This document shows positions 23,391 to 35,029 of a stretch of DNA of 64,000 nucleotides, in pieces. Both the position numbers and the translations under genes were made by a program. The DNA is from Pengzhenrongella sicca (GTDB lineage: Bacteria; Actinomycetota; Actinomycetes; Actinomycetales; Cellulomonadaceae). Each line of letters opens with the position of its first letter. The first letter of the stretch is position 1. The DNA lies in assembly GCF_017569225.1 (NCBI RefSeq), contig NZ_CP071868.1, positions 2,232,001-2,296,000 on the forward strand, read 5' to 3'. The notes beneath the pieces are model-generated. The model was not told the origin of the DNA. It saw only the letters and a program-made list of their open reading frames with translations, and did not search any database.

Positions 23391-25664
23391 TCAGACCGAG
23401 TCCGCTCTCCTGATCGGCCCGGTCACGACGTCGCCGGCCAGGTCGACGCGGCGGGGCGCCTGCGCGGACGGGCGGCCGAGCAGGTAGCCCTGCAGCTTCG
23501 GGACGCCGAGCGCGGCCAGCGTGTCGAGCTGGTCGCTTCGTTCGACGCCCTCGGCGATGACGTCGAGGCCGTAGGCCTGCGCGAGCGTCACGATCGCACG
23601 GACGACGGCGACGCCGCCCGGCAGATCGAGGTCGTGCACGAACGCCTGGTCGATCTTGAGGACGTCCACGGGCAGCGTCGCGAGCCGGGCGAACGAGCTG
23701 TAGCCCGTGCCGAAGTCGTCGATCGAGACGCGGGCGCCGAGCGCGCGGACGGACGTCAGGGCTGCGATGACGTGGGTGAGGTCCTCGAGCAGCGCGCTCT
23801 CGGTGATCTCGAGCGTGAGCAGGTGCCAGTTGTCGTCGCCCCAATCGAGCCGCAGGTGCTCGAGGAACAGCGGCTCGGCGAGCTGGCGGGCCGCGACGTT
23901 CACCGCGACGGGCAGGCCGAGTCGTTCGGCGCCAGCGCGCGCCAGCGTCACCAGCCGGCGCCCGATCGGCACGATCAGCCCGGTCTCCTCGGCGAAGGCT
24001 ATCCACTGCGCCGGCATCCGCACCCCGTCGGGGTGCTGCCAGCGCACGAGCGCCTCGACGCTGACGACCTCGAGGGTCGCCGCGTCGACGATCGGCTGGA
24101 AGTGCAGCACCAGCTCGTCGCGCTCGAGGGCGAGGTCGAGGTCGCGGCGCAGGCTCTGCTCCGTCAGCATGCGGGTGCGCAGCGCGTCGTCGAACACGAC
24201 GACGCCGCCCGGTCGCCGTTTGGCCTCGAACATCGCGGTGTCCGCCTCGCGGAGCAGCTGCTCGGGGTCGGTGGTGCCCCCGGGCGCCCACAGCGCGATG
24301 CCGACCGACAACGACAGCGCGACCTCGTCCGGCGCGTCGAGATCGCCGCCGGTGTGGATGCGCTTCGCAAGCTCGACGAGGTCTCCACCGGAGATCTCGC
24401 CCTCGATCACGACGACGAACTCGTCGCCCCCGAACCGCGCCACGACGTCCGTCGAGGCCACATTCGCCTGCAGGTGGCGCGCGGTGCGGCGCAACAGGTA
24501 GTCGCCCCAGGCGTGCCCGTGCTGGTCGTTGCCGACCTTGAAGCCGTCGATGTCGCAGTACAGGACGCCGAGCCGGGTGCCGTTCTGGCCCGCGCGCGCG
24601 ACCGCCTGCGCGAGGTGGCGCTCGAGCGCGCGGCGGTTCGGCACGAGCGTGAGCGAGTCGGTGAAGGCCGCCTCGCGCAGCTCGTCCGCGAGCTGGACCC
24701 GCTCGGCCGTGACCGAGACGAGCCGGCGCAGGTCGTCGAGGAAGCCGCGGGCCAACGGGTCCGGCTCGAGCCCGGCCACGGAGTGGAAGTCCGTCGAGAA
24801 CCGACCGCGCGACAACGCGCGCATGGTGCCCACGATCGACGGGTCGTCGAGCTGCTCGCGGGCCGCGGTCTGCGCGAGCGCGAGCAGCGAGCGGGGCTCC
24901 CTGGCGAACCACGAGTCGTTCCCGATCGAGGCGAGCGCGTCGCGCATGCCGTGCTGGCGTCGCGCCTGCTTCTCGGCGACGCGCCCGCGGATGACCCGCA
25001 TGGCCTGCAGCAGGACGACGAGGGGGATGGCCCAGACGCTGGCCAGCAGCTCGACGGCGGGCCCGGGCGGCAGGAGGAGGGCACCGAGCAGGGCCCCGAC
25101 GCTCGCGACACCGGCGGCCTGGGCGGCCAGGCGGACCCGGCTCGCGGGCATCCGCATGATCGAGGTGACGGCGTACCAGATCACGACGGCGAGGGGGGCG
25201 ACGATCGACAGCACCACGAGCACGCCGTACGACGACAGGCCGCCGGCGACCTCGCGGGCGTAGGCGAGGTCGGTCGCGAGCCACAGCGCGATGCGCGCGG
25301 CGACCAGGACGCTCGTGAGCACCACGTACCACCGGATCGGCCGGCCGCCCGCGAAGACCTTGATCGCGGGAAGCGCCAGGAGCAGCGTCGCGGTGAGCGC
25401 GGCGGACCTCCCGAACTGAGCGATCTCGAGACCGCGGCCGGCGGGCATCGCTGCCACGGCGCCGTTGAGCAGGAAGAGCACCGCGAGGGCGGCGGTCCAC
25501 GCCATCAACCACGCGGCGGACACGGTGCGACGGTCGGTCCGCCAGTCCGCCCAGTGCTGGTAGCAGAGCGCGCTGATGTAGCCGGCAGTCACGCACTGCG
25601 CGACGGCCGCCCACCCGGCGACGGAGTTCTCCACCTCGGTACTATCGGTCGCCGGGCCGGGCAT
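23391..25664 (-). CDS. membrane GGDEF-EAL protein (cyclic-di-GMP turnover)
   Basis: A 757-residue protein. About seven hydrophobic helices occupy residues 17-220. GGDEF lies at about 330-485 with CDIDGFKVGND, GHAWGD and an intact FGGDEF. EAL lies at about 500-735 with [31 protein letters not shown] and KIDQAFV. Both active sites look complete, so it may synthesise and hydrolyse c-di-GMP. The product-inhibition I-site (RxxD) before GGDEF is not kept (the region reads ASTD). The N-terminal helices probably sense a membrane or extracellular cue. It is divergent from the pyr operon. Confidence 0.92.
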   Translation of the reverse strand: MPGPATDSTEVENSVAGWAAVAQCVTAGYISALCYQHWADWRTDRRTVSAAWLMAWTAALAVLFLLNGAVAAMPAGRGLEIAQFGRSAALTATLLLALPAIKVFAGGRPIRWYVVLTSVLVAARIALWLATDLAYAREVAGGLSSYGVLVVLSIVAPLAVVIWYAVTSIMRMPASRVRLAAQAAGVASVGALLGALLLPPGPAVELLASVWAIPLVVLLQAMRVIRGRVAEKQARRQHGMRDALASIGNDSWFAREPRSLLALAQTAAREQLDDPSIVGTMRALSRGRFSTDFHSVAGLEPDPLARGFLDDLRRLVSVTAERVQLADELREAAFTDSLTLVPNRRALERHLAQAVARAGQNGTRLGVLYCDIDGFKVGNDQHGHAWGDYLLRRTARHLQANVASTDVVARFGGDEFVVVIEGEISGGDLVELAKRIHTGGDLDAPDEVALSLSVGIALWAPGGTTDPEQLLREADTAMFEAKRRPGGVVVFDDALRTRMLTEQSLRRDLDLALERDELVLHFQPIVDAATLEVVSVEALVRWQHPDGVRMPAQWIAFAEETGLIVPIGRRLVTLARAGAERLGLPVAVNVAARQLAEPLFLEHLRLDWGDDNWHLLTLEITESALLEDLTHVIAALTSVRALGARVSIDDFGTGYSSFARLATLPVDVLKIDQAFVHDLDLPGGVAVVRAIVTLAQAYGLDVIAEGVERSDQLDTLAALGVPKLQGYLLGRPSAQAPRRVDLAGDVVTGPIRRADSV

Positions 25665-25818
25665 CTGAACCCTGACGCGCGAGCAACCTCAGGTTTGCCC
25701 GAGTTGGCAGGATCTGACCCCCAAGGCCAGTTCCGGTCATCACCGAGCGTTCGCACGCAAAATCGAGCACCTTCGAGCACCTGGTGTGGACGCCGGGGCG
25801 ACCGCCCCGGCACGGCGG

Positions 25819-25824
25819 TAAGAT
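25819..25824 (+). promoter_or_regulatory. -10 box TAAGAT of the pyr operon
   Basis: TAAGAT lies about 60 nt before pyrR, which leaves room for the PyrR-binding leader. Confidence 0.5.
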
Positions 25825-25851
25825 CCTGCCCTGGCAGACATTCCTTTAAGG

Positions 25852-25870
25852 CCCGTCCTGTGAGGCGGGG
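25852..25870 (+). promoter_or_regulatory. PyrR-binding RNA hairpin in the pyr leader
   Basis: CCCGTCCTGTGAGGCGGGG folds as a CCCG/CGGG stem with a bulged U, two CC/GG pairs and a UGUGA loop. It contains GUCCUGUGAGGCG, which fits the PyrR anti-antiterminator consensus (URUCCNGNGAGGYU type). It lies right beside the GGAAGGAG Shine-Dalgarno of pyrR. As in mycobacteria, PyrR-UMP binding is expected to block translation initiation. Confidence 0.8.
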
Positions 25871-25884
25871 AAGGAGCACGTCAG

Positions 25885-26472
25885 ATGACAGCTGGACCCG
25901 TTGTGCCCCGTGCGAGCGGACCGACCCTCGTGCTCGGCGCCCCCGAGATCGTGCGGGCGCTGACCCGCATCGCCCACGAGATCCTCGAGCGCAACAAGGG
26001 CGGCTCCGACCTCGTGCTGCTCGGCATCCCGACCCGCGGCCTCCCGCTCGCGGTCCGGCTCGCGGCCCGCCTCGCGGCCGTCGAGCCCGGTCTCGACGCC
26101 GCCGCGCTCGTCGGCAGCCTCGACGTGACGATGTACCGCGACGACCTGCGCCACCACCCGACCCGCGCGATCGGCGCGACCCAGCTGCCGGCGTCGGGCA
26201 TCGACGGCAAGATCGTCGTCCTGGTCGACGACGTCCTGTACTCGGGCCGCACGATCCGGGCGGCGCTCGACGCGATCAGCGACCTCGGCCGGCCCCGGGC
26301 GGTCCAGCTCGCCGCGCTCGTGGACCGCGGCCACCGCGAGCTGCCGATCCGCCCCGACTACGTCGGCAAGAACCTGCCGACGTCGCACCACGAGCGCGTA
26401 CGCGTGCTGCTCACCGAGACGGACGGCGAGGACGCCGTACTCATTGAGGACCCGGACGGGGGCGCACGATGA
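25885..26472 (+). CDS. pyrR: PyrR regulator / uracil phosphoribosyltransferase
   Basis: A 195-residue type I phosphoribosyltransferase. The PRPP loop is [17 protein letters not shown] (residues about 111-127), and [14 protein letters not shown] and [11 protein letters not shown] are the other family blocks. PyrR binds UMP/UTP and the pyr leader RNA to repress pyrimidine genes, and has weak uracil phosphoribosyltransferase activity. It is the first gene of the operon; the start follows GGAAGGAG and the PyrR hairpin. Its stop overlaps pyrB by ATGA. Confidence 0.96.
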   Translation: MTAGPVVPRASGPTLVLGAPEIVRALTRIAHEILERNKGGSDLVLLGIPTRGLPLAVRLAARLAAVEPGLDAAALVGSLDVTMYRDDLRHHPTRAIGATQLPASGIDGKIVVLVDDVLYSGRTIRAALDAISDLGRPRAVQLAALVDRGHRELPIRPDYVGKNLPTSHHERVRVLLTETDGEDAVLIEDPDGGAR

Positions 26473-27512
26473 GGCACCTGCTGTCCACCGCGGACCTCGA
26501 CCGCGCCGCGGCCATCGGCATCCTCGACACCGCCGCCCAGATGGCCGCGACCCAGTCGCGCGAGATCAAGAAGCTGCCCACGCTGCGCGGGCGCACGGTC
26601 GTCAACCTGTTCTTCGAGGACTCGACCCGGACCCGCATCTCGTTCGAGACCGCCGCCAAGCGGCTCTCGGCCGACGTCATCAACTTCTCGGCCAAGGGGT
26701 CGAGCGTGTCCAAGGGCGAGTCGCTCAAGGACACGGCGCTGACCCTGCAGGCGATGGGCGCTGACGCCGTCGTCATCCGGCACCAGGCCTCGGGCGCGCC
26801 GCACACCCTGGCGCACTCCGGCTGGGTCGACGGCGCCGTGATCAACGCCGGCGACGGCACCCACCAGCACCCGACGCAGGCGCTCCTGGACGCGTACACG
26901 ATCCGGCGCCACCTGGTCGGCCTGCGCGGGGGAGCGGACCCCGCCGGGCGCGACCTCGCCGGGCTCAAGGTCGCGATCGTCGGGGACGTGCTGCACTCCC
27001 GCGTCGCCCGGTCCAACGTCCTGCTGCTGCGCACCCTCGGCGCGGACGTCACGCTCGTCGCGCCACCCACGCTCGTGCCGGTCGGCGTCGAGACGTGGCC
27101 GTGCCGGGTCTCGTACCACCTCGACGAGGTGCTGCGCGAGCAGCAGCCGGACGCGATCATGATGCTGCGGGTCCAGCGCGAGCGGATGACCGCCGGCGGC
27201 GCGGGCGGCGCGTTCTTCCCGAACCCGCTCGAGTACACGCGCGGGTACGGGCTCGACGCGCGCCGGCTCCGGCTGCTGCCGGACCACGCGATCGTCATGC
27301 ACCCCGGCCCGATGAACCGCGGCCTCGAGATCTCCGCCGACGCCGCCGACTCGGCCCGCGCCGTGATCGTCGAGCAGGTGGCCAACGGGGTCGCTGTGCG
27401 GATGGCGGTGCTGTACCTGCTGCTCGCGGGCGACCAGCGGCCCGCCGAGGCGGCGCAGTCGGGCGCACGCCCCGACCGAGTACTGACCGACGAGAGGGTG
27501 GGGATCGCGTGA
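26469..27512 (+). CDS. pyrB: aspartate carbamoyltransferase catalytic subunit
   Basis: A 347-residue enzyme that joins carbamoyl phosphate and aspartate. [14 protein letters not shown] binds carbamoyl phosphate, [17 protein letters not shown] is the HPTQ motif, and [10 protein letters not shown] closes the aspartate domain. A polar C-terminal tail of about 25 residues extends past the usual end. The ATG overlaps pyrR, and the stop overlaps the GTG of pyrC (GTGA), so the operon is tightly coupled. No regulatory PyrI chain is encoded nearby. Confidence 0.97.
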   Translation: MRHLLSTADLDRAAAIGILDTAAQMAATQSREIKKLPTLRGRTVVNLFFEDSTRTRISFETAAKRLSADVINFSAKGSSVSKGESLKDTALTLQAMGADAVVIRHQASGAPHTLAHSGWVDGAVINAGDGTHQHPTQALLDAYTIRRHLVGLRGGADPAGRDLAGLKVAIVGDVLHSRVARSNVLLLRTLGADVTLVAPPTLVPVGVETWPCRVSYHLDEVLREQQPDAIMMLRVQRERMTAGGAGGAFFPNPLEYTRGYGLDARRLRLLPDHAIVMHPGPMNRGLEISADAADSARAVIVEQVANGVAVRMAVLYLLLAGDQRPAEAAQSGARPDRVLTDERVGIA

Positions 27513-28900
27513 CCGGCGAGGCGCACGACGGCGAGACCAGGTACGTCCTGCGCGGCGCGGCGCCGCTCGGCGGTGAGCCGACCGACCTGCTGCTCGCGGG
27601 CGGCGTGATCGCCGCGATCGGCGCCGACGTCGAGGCGGCGCTGGCCGCCACCGCGGCCGCGCCGGGCGCCGGCGAGCTCGTGGAGCTCGACGCGCGCGGG
27701 CTCGTCGCGCTGCCGGGGCTCGTGGACCTGCACACGCACCTGCGCGAGCCCGGCCGCGAGGACGCCGAGACGGTCGAGTCCGGCACCCGCGCCGCCGCGC
27801 TCGGCGGGTTCACCTCGGTGCACGCGATGGCCAATACGACGCCGGTCGCGGACACGGCGGGCGTCGTCGAGCAGGTGTGGCGGCTCGGCCGCGACGCCGG
27901 CTGGGTCGACGTGCACCCCGTCGGCGCCGTCAGCGTCGGCCTGGGCGGGACGCACCTCGCCGAGCTCGGCGCGATGGCCACGTCGGCCGCGCGGGTGCGC
28001 GTGTTCTCCGACGACGGCAAGTGCGTCACGGACCCGGTCCTGATGCGCCGCGCTCTCGAGTACGTCAAGGCCTTCGACGGCGTCATCGCGCAGCACTCGC
28101 AGGAGGACCGGCTCACGGCCGGCGCCCAGATGAACGAGGGCGTCGTGTCGGCCGAGCTGGGCCTGGCGGGCTGGCCCGCCGTCGCCGAGGAGGCGATCAT
28201 CGCGCGCGACGTGCTGCTCGCCGAGCACGTCGGGTCGCGCCTGCACGTGTGCCACCTGTCCACGGCCGGGTCGGTCGACCTGATCCGCTGGGCCAAGGCG
28301 CGGGGCATCGCCGTCACGGCCGAGGTCACGCCGCACCACCTGCTGCTCACGGACGACCTGGTGCGCGGGTACTCGCCGATCTTCAAGGTCAACCCGCCGC
28401 TGCGCACCGCGGCCGACGTCGAGGCGGTGCGCGCGGGCCTCGCGGACGGCACGATCGACATCGTCGCGACCGACCACGCCCCGCACACCCGCGAGGACAA
28501 GGACTGCGAGTGGGCCGCCGCGGCCAACGGGATGACCGGCCTCGAGACGGCGCTCAGCGTCGTCCAGCTCACGATGGTCGACACCGGGCGCCTGACCTGG
28601 GCCGACGTCGCGCGCGTGATGTCGAGCGCGCCCGCCGCCATCGGGCGGATCACCGCGGGCGACCGCCCGCAGGGGCGCCCGCTCGCCGTCGGCGAGCCCG
28701 CGAACCTCACGCTCGTGGACCCGGCCGCGCGCTGGGTGGTCGATCCCGAGATGCAGGCCACCGCGAGCGCGAACTCCCCGTTCACCGGGCGCGAGCTGCC
28801 GGGGCGGGTCGTCGCGACGTTCCTCCGCGGGCGCGCGACCGTGCTCGCCGGGCACGCCGTCGCGCGCACGCCGGCCGCGGCCTATGGGCGCGCGAGCTGA
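27509..28900 (+). CDS. pyrC: dihydroorotase
   Basis: A 463-residue type I dihydroorotase that cyclises carbamoyl aspartate. The metal motif is [10 protein letters not shown] (residues about 73-82), with the substrate-binding AMANTTPV, a central [21 protein letters not shown], the catalytic Asp in VATDHAPHT, and [10 protein letters not shown]. The N terminus has a longer beta-sandwich segment than most. GTG 27509 overlaps the pyrB stop. The stop TGA shares an A with the next gene's ATG. Confidence 0.97.
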   Translation: MTGEAHDGETRYVLRGAAPLGGEPTDLLLAGGVIAAIGADVEAALAATAAAPGAGELVELDARGLVALPGLVDLHTHLREPGREDAETVESGTRAAALGGFTSVHAMANTTPVADTAGVVEQVWRLGRDAGWVDVHPVGAVSVGLGGTHLAELGAMATSAARVRVFSDDGKCVTDPVLMRRALEYVKAFDGVIAQHSQEDRLTAGAQMNEGVVSAELGLAGWPAVAEEAIIARDVLLAEHVGSRLHVCHLSTAGSVDLIRWAKARGIAVTAEVTPHHLLLTDDLVRGYSPIFKVNPPLRTAADVEAVRAGLADGTIDIVATDHAPHTREDKDCEWAAAANGMTGLETALSVVQLTMVDTGRLTWADVARVMSSAPAAIGRITAGDRPQGRPLAVGEPANLTLVDPAARWVVDPEMQATASANSPFTGRELPGRVVATFLRGRATVLAGHAVARTPAAAYGRAS

Positions 28901-29490
28901 TGCCGCCCCTGCTGACCGTCGCGCTCCTCGCACTGGCCTGCGCCGCCGTCTGCGCGGCGATGGTCGCGGGCTGGCGCGGGCGCGCCCGCCGTACGGCCGT
29001 CGTCGTGCCCGAGCTGCCCGACTTCCCCGCGGCCGACGACGCCGCGCTCGGCCCCGCGCGCACCGCCCCCATCGAGGGCACCTACGTCTCGAGCACGCTC
29101 GCGGGCGACTGGCTCGACCGCGTCGTCGTGCACGACCTCGGCGTCCGGTCCCGCGCCGTGACCACCGTGCACGCCGGCGGGGTGTGCGTGCAGCGCACGG
29201 GCGCCCGCGACCTGTTCATCCCCGCGGCCGCGCTGCGCGGCGCCGCGCCGGCGGCCGGCATGGCCGGGAAGTTCGTCGGCCGCGACGGCCTCGTCGTGCT
29301 GACCTGGCAGGCCCCCGGGCCCGGCGGGACGGCGCTCGACACCGGCCTGCGACCGCGGCGCGCCGCCGACCGCGCGCTGCTGCTCGAGGCGGTGCGCACG
29401 CTCGTCGCCGCGGCCGCCGACCCACCCCCGCACTCACCTGACCGCAGCGGCGCCGACCAGCCCGGCGCGACCACGAAGGAGCACCCGTGA
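28900..29490 (+). CDS. one-helix membrane protein of the pyr operon (PH-like)
   Basis: A 196-residue protein. The N-terminal helix [21 protein letters not shown] anchors it. A cytosolic beta-rich domain ([20 protein letters not shown] through [20 protein letters not shown] and DGLVVLTWQ) resembles the PH-like domain found in conserved actinobacterial proteins at this operon position. The tail is disordered. It sits between pyrC and carA with a TGATG junction upstream and a GTGA overlap downstream. Its role is unknown; the fixed position hints at a link to pyrimidine or carbamoyl phosphate metabolism. Confidence 0.75.
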   Translation: MPPLLTVALLALACAAVCAAMVAGWRGRARRTAVVVPELPDFPAADDAALGPARTAPIEGTYVSSTLAGDWLDRVVVHDLGVRSRAVTTVHAGGVCVQRTGARDLFIPAAALRGAAPAAGMAGKFVGRDGLVVLTWQAPGPGGTALDTGLRPRRAADRALLLEAVRTLVAAAADPPPHSPDRSGADQPGATTKEHP

Positions 29491-30695
29491 ACGAGCCCAG
29501 CCCGGCCACCCTCGTCCTGGAGGACGGCCGCACGTTCGCCGGCGCGGCCTACGGCGCGCGCGGACGCACGCGGGGGGAGATCGTCTTCAACACCGGCATG
29601 ACCGGCTACCAGGAGACGCTCACCGACCCGTCGTACCACCGCCAGATCGTCGTCATGACGGCGCCGCACATCGGCAACACGGGGGTCAACGCCGACGACG
29701 CCGAGTCCGCGCGCGTGTGGGTCGCCGGGTTCGTCGTGCGCGATCCGGCGCGCCGCGCGTCCAACTGGCGCGCGACGGGCTCGCTCGACGACGCGCTGGT
29801 CGCCGAGTCCGTCGTCGGGATCTCGGGGATCGACACGCGCGCGCTCACGCGGCACCTGCGCGAGCGGGGCGTGATGCGCGCCGGCATCTTCTCGGGCCCG
29901 GCGCTCACGGGACCCGACGGGACCCGGCGCACCGACGCCGACCTGGTCGCCGACGTGCGGCAGGCCCCCGCGATGGCGGGCGCCGACCTCGCCGGCGAGG
30001 TCTCGACCGACGCGGCCTACGTCGTCGAACCGCTCGGTCCCGACGGCGCGCCGCTCGCCGAGCCCGTCGCGACCGTCGTCGCCGTCGACCTCGGCATCAA
30101 GGCGATGACCCCGCAGCGGCTCGCCGAGCGGGGCGTGCGGGTGCACGTGCTCCCGTCGGCCGCGACGATCGCGGACATCGAGGAGATCGGGCCGGACGGG
30201 GTGTTCTACTCCAACGGACCCGGCGACCCGGCCGCCGCGACCCACGAGGTCGAACTGCTGCGGTCCGTGCTCGACCGGCGGATCCCGTTCTTCGGCATCT
30301 GCTACGGCAACCAGATCCTCGGCCGCGCGCTCGGCTACGGCACCTACAAGCTCGCGTACGGCCACCGCGGCGTGAACCAGCCGGTGCTCGACCGCGCGAC
30401 CGGCAAGGTCGAGATCACCGCGCACAACCACGGCTTCGCGGTGGACGCGCCGCTCGAGGGCGAGTCGGTCGCGCCGTACGACGGCGGTCGGTACGGCCGC
30501 GTCGTCGTGTCCCACATCGGCCTCAACGACCAGGTCGTCGAGGGCCTGAACGCGCTCGACCTGCCCGCCTTCTCGGTGCAGTACCACCCCGAGGCCGCCG
30601 CGGGCCCGCACGACGCCGCGTACCTGTTCGACCGCTTCGTCGACCTGATGGCGAGCCCGACCGCCGGCCCAGACACCCCGAAGGAACTCGCCTGA
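29487..30695 (+). CDS. carA: carbamoyl-phosphate synthase small subunit
   Basis: A 402-residue glutaminase chain that feeds ammonia to CarB. The N-terminal domain shows [13 protein letters not shown] and [13 protein letters not shown]. The class I glutamine amidotransferase domain has the nucleophile Cys in FFGICYGNQ (usually GICLGHQ), and the His/Glu pair in [19 protein letters not shown] is a family block. GTG 29487 overlaps the previous stop, and the stop TGA shares an A with carB (TGATG). Product flows to both pyrimidines and arginine. Confidence 0.97.
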   Translation: MNEPSPATLVLEDGRTFAGAAYGARGRTRGEIVFNTGMTGYQETLTDPSYHRQIVVMTAPHIGNTGVNADDAESARVWVAGFVVRDPARRASNWRATGSLDDALVAESVVGISGIDTRALTRHLRERGVMRAGIFSGPALTGPDGTRRTDADLVADVRQAPAMAGADLAGEVSTDAAYVVEPLGPDGAPLAEPVATVVAVDLGIKAMTPQRLAERGVRVHVLPSAATIADIEEIGPDGVFYSNGPGDPAAATHEVELLRSVLDRRIPFFGICYGNQILGRALGYGTYKLAYGHRGVNQPVLDRATGKVEITAHNHGFAVDAPLEGESVAPYDGGRYGRVVVSHIGLNDQVVEGLNALDLPAFSVQYHPEAAAGPHDAAYLFDRFVDLMASPTAGPDTPKELA

Positions 30696-33600
30696 TGCCC
30701 CGCCGCACCGATATCTCCAGCGTCCTCGTGATCGGCTCCGGGCCGATCGTCATCGGCCAGGCCGCCGAGTTCGACTACTCCGGGACCCAGGCGTGCCGCG
30801 TCCTGCGCGAGGAGGGCCTGCGCGTCATCCTGGTCAACTCCAACCCGGCCACGATCATGACCGACCCCGAGTTCGCCGACGCGACCTACATCGAGCCCAT
30901 CACGCTCGCCGTGCTGACGTCCATCATCGCCAAGGAGCGCCCGGACGCGTTGCTGCCGACCCTCGGCGGGCAGACGGCGCTGAACGCGGCGATCGAGCTC
31001 AGCGACGCGGGCGTGCTCGAGGAGTACGGCGTCGAGCTCATCGGCGCGAACATCGAGGCGATCAACCTCGCGGAGGACCGGCTGCTGTTCAAGGGCGTCG
31101 TCGAGCGGTGCGGCGCCGAGAGCGCGCGGTCGGTCATCGCGCACACTCTGGACGAGTGCCTCGCGGCGGTCGCCGACCTGGGCTACCCGGTGGTGGTTCG
31201 GCCGTCGTTCACGATGGGCGGGCTCGGGTCCGGGATCGCGTACGACGAGGCGGGGCTGCGCCAGATCGCCGGCCAGGGCCTGCACTACTCGCCGACCACC
31301 GAGGTGCTGATGGAGGAGTCCATCCTCGGCTGGAAGGAGTACGAGCTCGAGCTGATGCGCGACCGCGCCGACAACGTCGTGGTCGTCTGCTCGATCGAGA
31401 ACGTCGACCCCGTCGGCGTGCACACCGGCGACTCCGTGACGGTGGCGCCCGCGCTCACCCTCACGGACCGCGAGTTCCAGCGCATGCGGGACATCGGCAT
31501 CGCGGTCATCCGCGAGGTCGGGGTCGACACCGGCGGCTGCAACATCCAGTACGCGGTGCACCCCGGCACGGGCCGCATCGTCGTCATCGAGATGAACCCA
31601 CGCGTGTCGCGGTCGTCGGCGCTGGCGTCGAAGGCGACGGGCTTCCCGATCGCGAAGATCGCCGCGCGGCTCGCGGTCGGCTACACGCTCGACGAGATCA
31701 CCAACGACATCACCGGGTCGACGCCCGCGTCGTTCGAGCCCACGCTCGACTACGTCGTGGTCAAGGTGCCGCGGTTCGCGTTCGAGAAGTTCCCGGCGGC
31801 CGACGACACGCTCACCACGACGATGAAGAGCGTCGGCGAGGCTATGGCGCTCGGGCGCAACTTCACCGAGGCGCTCGGCAAGGCCATGCGCTCCCTCGAC
31901 ACGCGCGACTCGGTCTTCCGCTGGGACGGCGCGCCGCTCACCGGCGACGCCCTGGCGGCGCTCGTCGCGACCATCTCGCGGCCCACCGAGCACCGCCTCG
32001 TCGACGTCCAGCAGGTCCTGTGGGCCGGCGTCTCGCTCGAGGACGCGCACGCCGCGACCGGGATCGACCCCTGGTTCCTCGACCAGATCCAGCTCGTGAA
32101 CGAGGTCGCGGCCGCGACGGCGGCGGCGCGGGAGCTCAGCCGGGACGTCCTGGTGCGGGCCAAGCGCAACGGGCTGTCCGACGCGCAGATCGCCCAGCTG
32201 CGCGGCGTGAGCGAGGACGCGGTTCGGCTCACGCGCCACGTGCTGCACCTGCGGCCCGTCTACAAGACCGTGGACACGTGCGCCGCCGAGTTCGCCGCCA
32301 GCACGCCGTACCACTACTCCTGCTACGACGACGAGACCGAGGTGCGCCCGCGGTCCCGGCCGGCGATCCTCATCCTCGGCTCGGGACCCAACCGGATTGG
32401 CCAGGGCATCGAGTTCGACTACTCGTGCGTGCACGCGGCCCTGGCCCTGCGCGGCGAGTTCGAGACCGTGATGGTCAACTGCAACCCCGAGACCGTCTCG
32501 ACCGACTACGACACCTCCGACCGGCTGTACTTCGAGCCCCTCACGTTCGAGGACGTGCTCGAGGTCTACGAGGCCGAGCTCGCCGCCGGCCCCGTCGCAG
32601 GCATCATCGTGCAGCTCGGCGGCCAGACGCCGCTGTCGCTCGCACAGCGCCTGGCCGACGCCGGGCTGCCGATCCTGGGCACGTCGCCCGAGGCGATCGA
32701 CTCGGCCGAGGACCGCGGCGTGTTCGGCAAGGTGCTCGCCGACGCGGGCCTGCCCGCGCCCGCGTTCGGGATCGCCACGACGCCCCAGCAGGCGCTCGAG
32801 GTCGCCACGTCGATCGGCTACCCCGTGCTCGTGCGGCCCTCGTACGTGCTCGGCGGGCGCGGCATGGAGATCGTCTACACCGACGGCCAGCTGGCCCACT
32901 ACGTCCAGCGCGCGTTCGACGAGGCGCACGGCGCGCCCGCGGGCTCGAACGCGCCCCTGCTGATCGACCGGTTCCTCGACGACGCGATCGAGATCGACGT
33001 CGATGCGCTGTTCGACGGCACCGAGATGTTCCTCGGCGGCGTGATGGAGCACATCGAAGAGGCCGGCATCCACTCCGGCGACTCGGCGTGCACGCTGCCG
33101 CCGGTCACGCTCTCGCTCACCGAGCTCGAGCGGATCCGCCGCTCGACCGAGGCGATCGGGCGCGGCGTCGGCGTCCGCGGGCTGCTCAACGTGCAGTTCG
33201 CCCTGGTCAGCGACGTGCTGTACGTGCTTGAGGCCAACCCGCGCGCGTCGCGCACCGTCCCGTTCGTGTCGAAGGCGACGGGCGTCTCGCTCGCGAAGGC
33301 CGCGGCGCTCGTCATGGCCGGGCACACGATCGCGGACCTGCGCGCCAGCGGCATCCTCCCGCTCGTGGACGGGGGAGTGCTCGACCTCGACGCACCGATC
33401 GCCGTGAAGGAGGCCGTGCTGCCGTTCAAGCGGTTCCGCACCTCCGACGGCATGGTCGTCGACACGGTCCTCGGCCCGGAGATGAAGTCGACCGGCGAGG
33501 TGATGGGCTTCGACGTCGACTTCCCGACGGCGTTCGCGAAGTCCCAGGCCGCGGCGTACGGCGGCCTGCCGACCTCGGGCACCGTGTTCATCTCGGTGGC

Positions 33601-34096
33601 CGACCGGGACAAGCGCTCGATCGTGTTCCCGATCAAGCGCCTCGTCGAGCTGGGCTTCGAGATCCTGGCGACCGAGGGCACCGCGGGAGTGCTGCGCCGC
33701 AGCGGCATCCCCTCGCGCGTCGTGCGCAAGTTCTCCTCCGGCCGCGGCCCCGGCGACGAGCCGACGATCGTCGACCTGATCCGCGCCGGCGAGGTCGACA
33801 TGGTGGTCAACACCCCCTCGGGCCAGGGCGCCCGCGCCGACGGCTACGAGATCCGCACCGCGACCACGGCGGCTGACAAGGCCATCGTCACGACGGTCCA
33901 GCAGCTCGGCGCCGCCGTCCAGGGCATCGAGGCGGCGCTCGCCGGGCCGTTCGCGGTCCGGAGCCTGCAGGAGCACGACGCCGACGCGCTGGCCCGGCGC
34001 CAGGGGCTCGCCGCGCGCACCGCGGCGGCCGCCCTCACCGCCGGTGCGGCCGACGGCGCCGACGGCGCCACGCTGGCCGCCGCGGTCGTGGCGTGA
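30695..34096 (+). CDS. carB: carbamoyl-phosphate synthase large subunit
   Basis: An 1133-residue synthetase with two homologous ATP-grasp halves. The first half has [42 protein letters not shown] and [18 protein letters not shown]. The second has [32 protein letters not shown] and [18 protein letters not shown]. The C-terminal MGS-like allosteric domain (about 960-1090) includes [16 protein letters not shown]. The last 40 residues form an Ala-rich tail that makes it longer than most. It overlaps pyrF by GTGA. The full set of catalytic and gating segments looks intact. Confidence 0.98.
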   Translation: MPRRTDISSVLVIGSGPIVIGQAAEFDYSGTQACRVLREEGLRVILVNSNPATIMTDPEFADATYIEPITLAVLTSIIAKERPDALLPTLGGQTALNAAIELSDAGVLEEYGVELIGANIEAINLAEDRLLFKGVVERCGAESARSVIAHTLDECLAAVADLGYPVVVRPSFTMGGLGSGIAYDEAGLRQIAGQGLHYSPTTEVLMEESILGWKEYELELMRDRADNVVVVCSIENVDPVGVHTGDSVTVAPALTLTDREFQRMRDIGIAVIREVGVDTGGCNIQYAVHPGTGRIVVIEMNPRVSRSSALASKATGFPIAKIAARLAVGYTLDEITNDITGSTPASFEPTLDYVVVKVPRFAFEKFPAADDTLTTTMKSVGEAMALGRNFTEALGKAMRSLDTRDSVFRWDGAPLTGDALAALVATISRPTEHRLVDVQQVLWAGVSLEDAHAATGIDPWFLDQIQLVNEVAAATAAARELSRDVLVRAKRNGLSDAQIAQLRGVSEDAVRLTRHVLHLRPVYKTVDTCAAEFAASTPYHYSCYDDETEVRPRSRPAILILGSGPNRIGQGIEFDYSCVHAALALRGEFETVMVNCNPETVSTDYDTSDRLYFEPLTFEDVLEVYEAELAAGPVAGIIVQLGGQTPLSLAQRLADAGLPILGTSPEAIDSAEDRGVFGKVLADAGLPAPAFGIATTPQQALEVATSIGYPVLVRPSYVLGGRGMEIVYTDGQLAHYVQRAFDEAHGAPAGSNAPLLIDRFLDDAIEIDVDALFDGTEMFLGGVMEHIEEAGIHSGDSACTLPPVTLSLTELERIRRSTEAIGRGVGVRGLLNVQFALVSDVLYVLEANPRASRTVPFVSKATGVSLAKAAALVMAGHTIADLRASGILPLVDGGVLDLDAPIAVKEAVLPFKRFRTSDGMVVDTVLGPEMKSTGEVMGFDVDFPTAFAKSQAAAYGGLPTSGTVFISVADRDKRSIVFPIKRLVELGFEILATEGTAGVLRRSGIPSRVVRKFSSGRGPGDEPTIVDLIRAGEVDMVVNTPSGQGARADGYEIRTATTAADKAIVTTVQQLGAAVQGIEAALAGPFAVRSLQEHDADALARRQGLAARTAAAALTAGAADGADGATLAAAVVA

Positions 34097-34974
34097 GCCC
34101 CGGCCGCAGCCGGACGCCGTTCGGCGCCCGCCTGGCCACCGCCATGGACGTGCACGGGCCCCTGTGCGTCGGCATCGACCCGCACCCGGGCCTGCTCGCC
34201 GCCTGGGGGCTGCCCGACGACGCCACGGGGATGCGCGAGTTCGCCGCCCGGGTGATGGACGCCGTCGGCGGGCATGTCGCGGCGGTCAAGCCGCAGTCGG
34301 CCCTGTTCGAGCGGCACGGCTCCGCCGGCGTCGCCGTGCTCGAGGAGGTCGTCGCGGCCGGCCGCTCGGCCGGCACGCTCGTCATCGTCGACGCCAAGCG
34401 CGGCGACATCGGCTCGACCATGACCGCCTACGCCGACGCCTACCTACGCGACGGGTCCCCGCTGGCCGGCGACGCCCTGACCGTCTCGCCGTTCCTGGGC
34501 TTCGGCTCGCTCGGCCCGGCCGTCGAGGCCGCGCTCGCCACCGGGCGCGGCCTGTTCGTGCTGGCCCTGACGTCCAACCCCGAGGGCGCGAGCGTCCAGC
34601 ACGCCGCCGCGCCCGCGCCGGCGACCGACAGCGTCGCGGGCATGATCGCCGCCGCGGCAGGCGAGCTCAACGCGGCGGAACTCGCGCGCACGGGCGCGCA
34701 GCTCGGTTCGGTCGGCCTCGTCGTGGGCGCGACGGTGGGCGACGCCGTGCGCCGGCTGGGCCTCGACCTCGCCGCGGTGCGCGGCCCGCTGCTGGCCCCG
34801 GGCGTCGGCGCGCAGGGGGCGGGAGCCGCGGAACTGGCCGCCGTGTTCGGTGCCGCGCGCGGCGCGGTGCTCGCCTCGTCCTCCCGGTCCGTCCTCGCGG
34901 CGGGGCCCGACGTCAGCGCGTTGCGCGAGGCTGCGCGGCGCGGCGCGGACAACGCCACAATTGCCCTACGCTAG
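34093..34974 (+). CDS. pyrF: orotidine 5'-phosphate decarboxylase (type 2)
   Basis: A 293-residue decarboxylase that makes UMP. The signature [15 protein letters not shown] (residues about 98-112) holds the Asp-Lys-Asp charge network; [11 protein letters not shown] and [10 protein letters not shown] are earlier substrate-binding blocks. It is of the longer type 2 (about 270-290 residues) common in actinobacteria. GTG 34093 overlaps carB. It is the last gene of the operon; pyrD and pyrE are not in the window. A long hairpin follows 55 nt downstream. Confidence 0.95.
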   Translation: MSPGRSRTPFGARLATAMDVHGPLCVGIDPHPGLLAAWGLPDDATGMREFAARVMDAVGGHVAAVKPQSALFERHGSAGVAVLEEVVAAGRSAGTLVIVDAKRGDIGSTMTAYADAYLRDGSPLAGDALTVSPFLGFGSLGPAVEAALATGRGLFVLALTSNPEGASVQHAAAPAPATDSVAGMIAAAAGELNAAELARTGAQLGSVGLVVGATVGDAVRRLGLDLAAVRGPLLAPGVGAQGAGAAELAAVFGAARGAVLASSSRSVLAAGPDVSALREAARRGADNATIALR

Positions 34975-35029
34975 GGCGCTCAGCATCTTTCAAGCAGGTG
35001 CTGGCAGGACACTGCATGACCCCCGATCC

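Noticed and set aside
30344-33976. 1210-codon open frame antisense to carB
   Set aside because: It mirrors the carB codon pattern on the opposite strand, is rich in Arg/Asp/Val/His noise and has no family motif. carB on the plus strand is certain.
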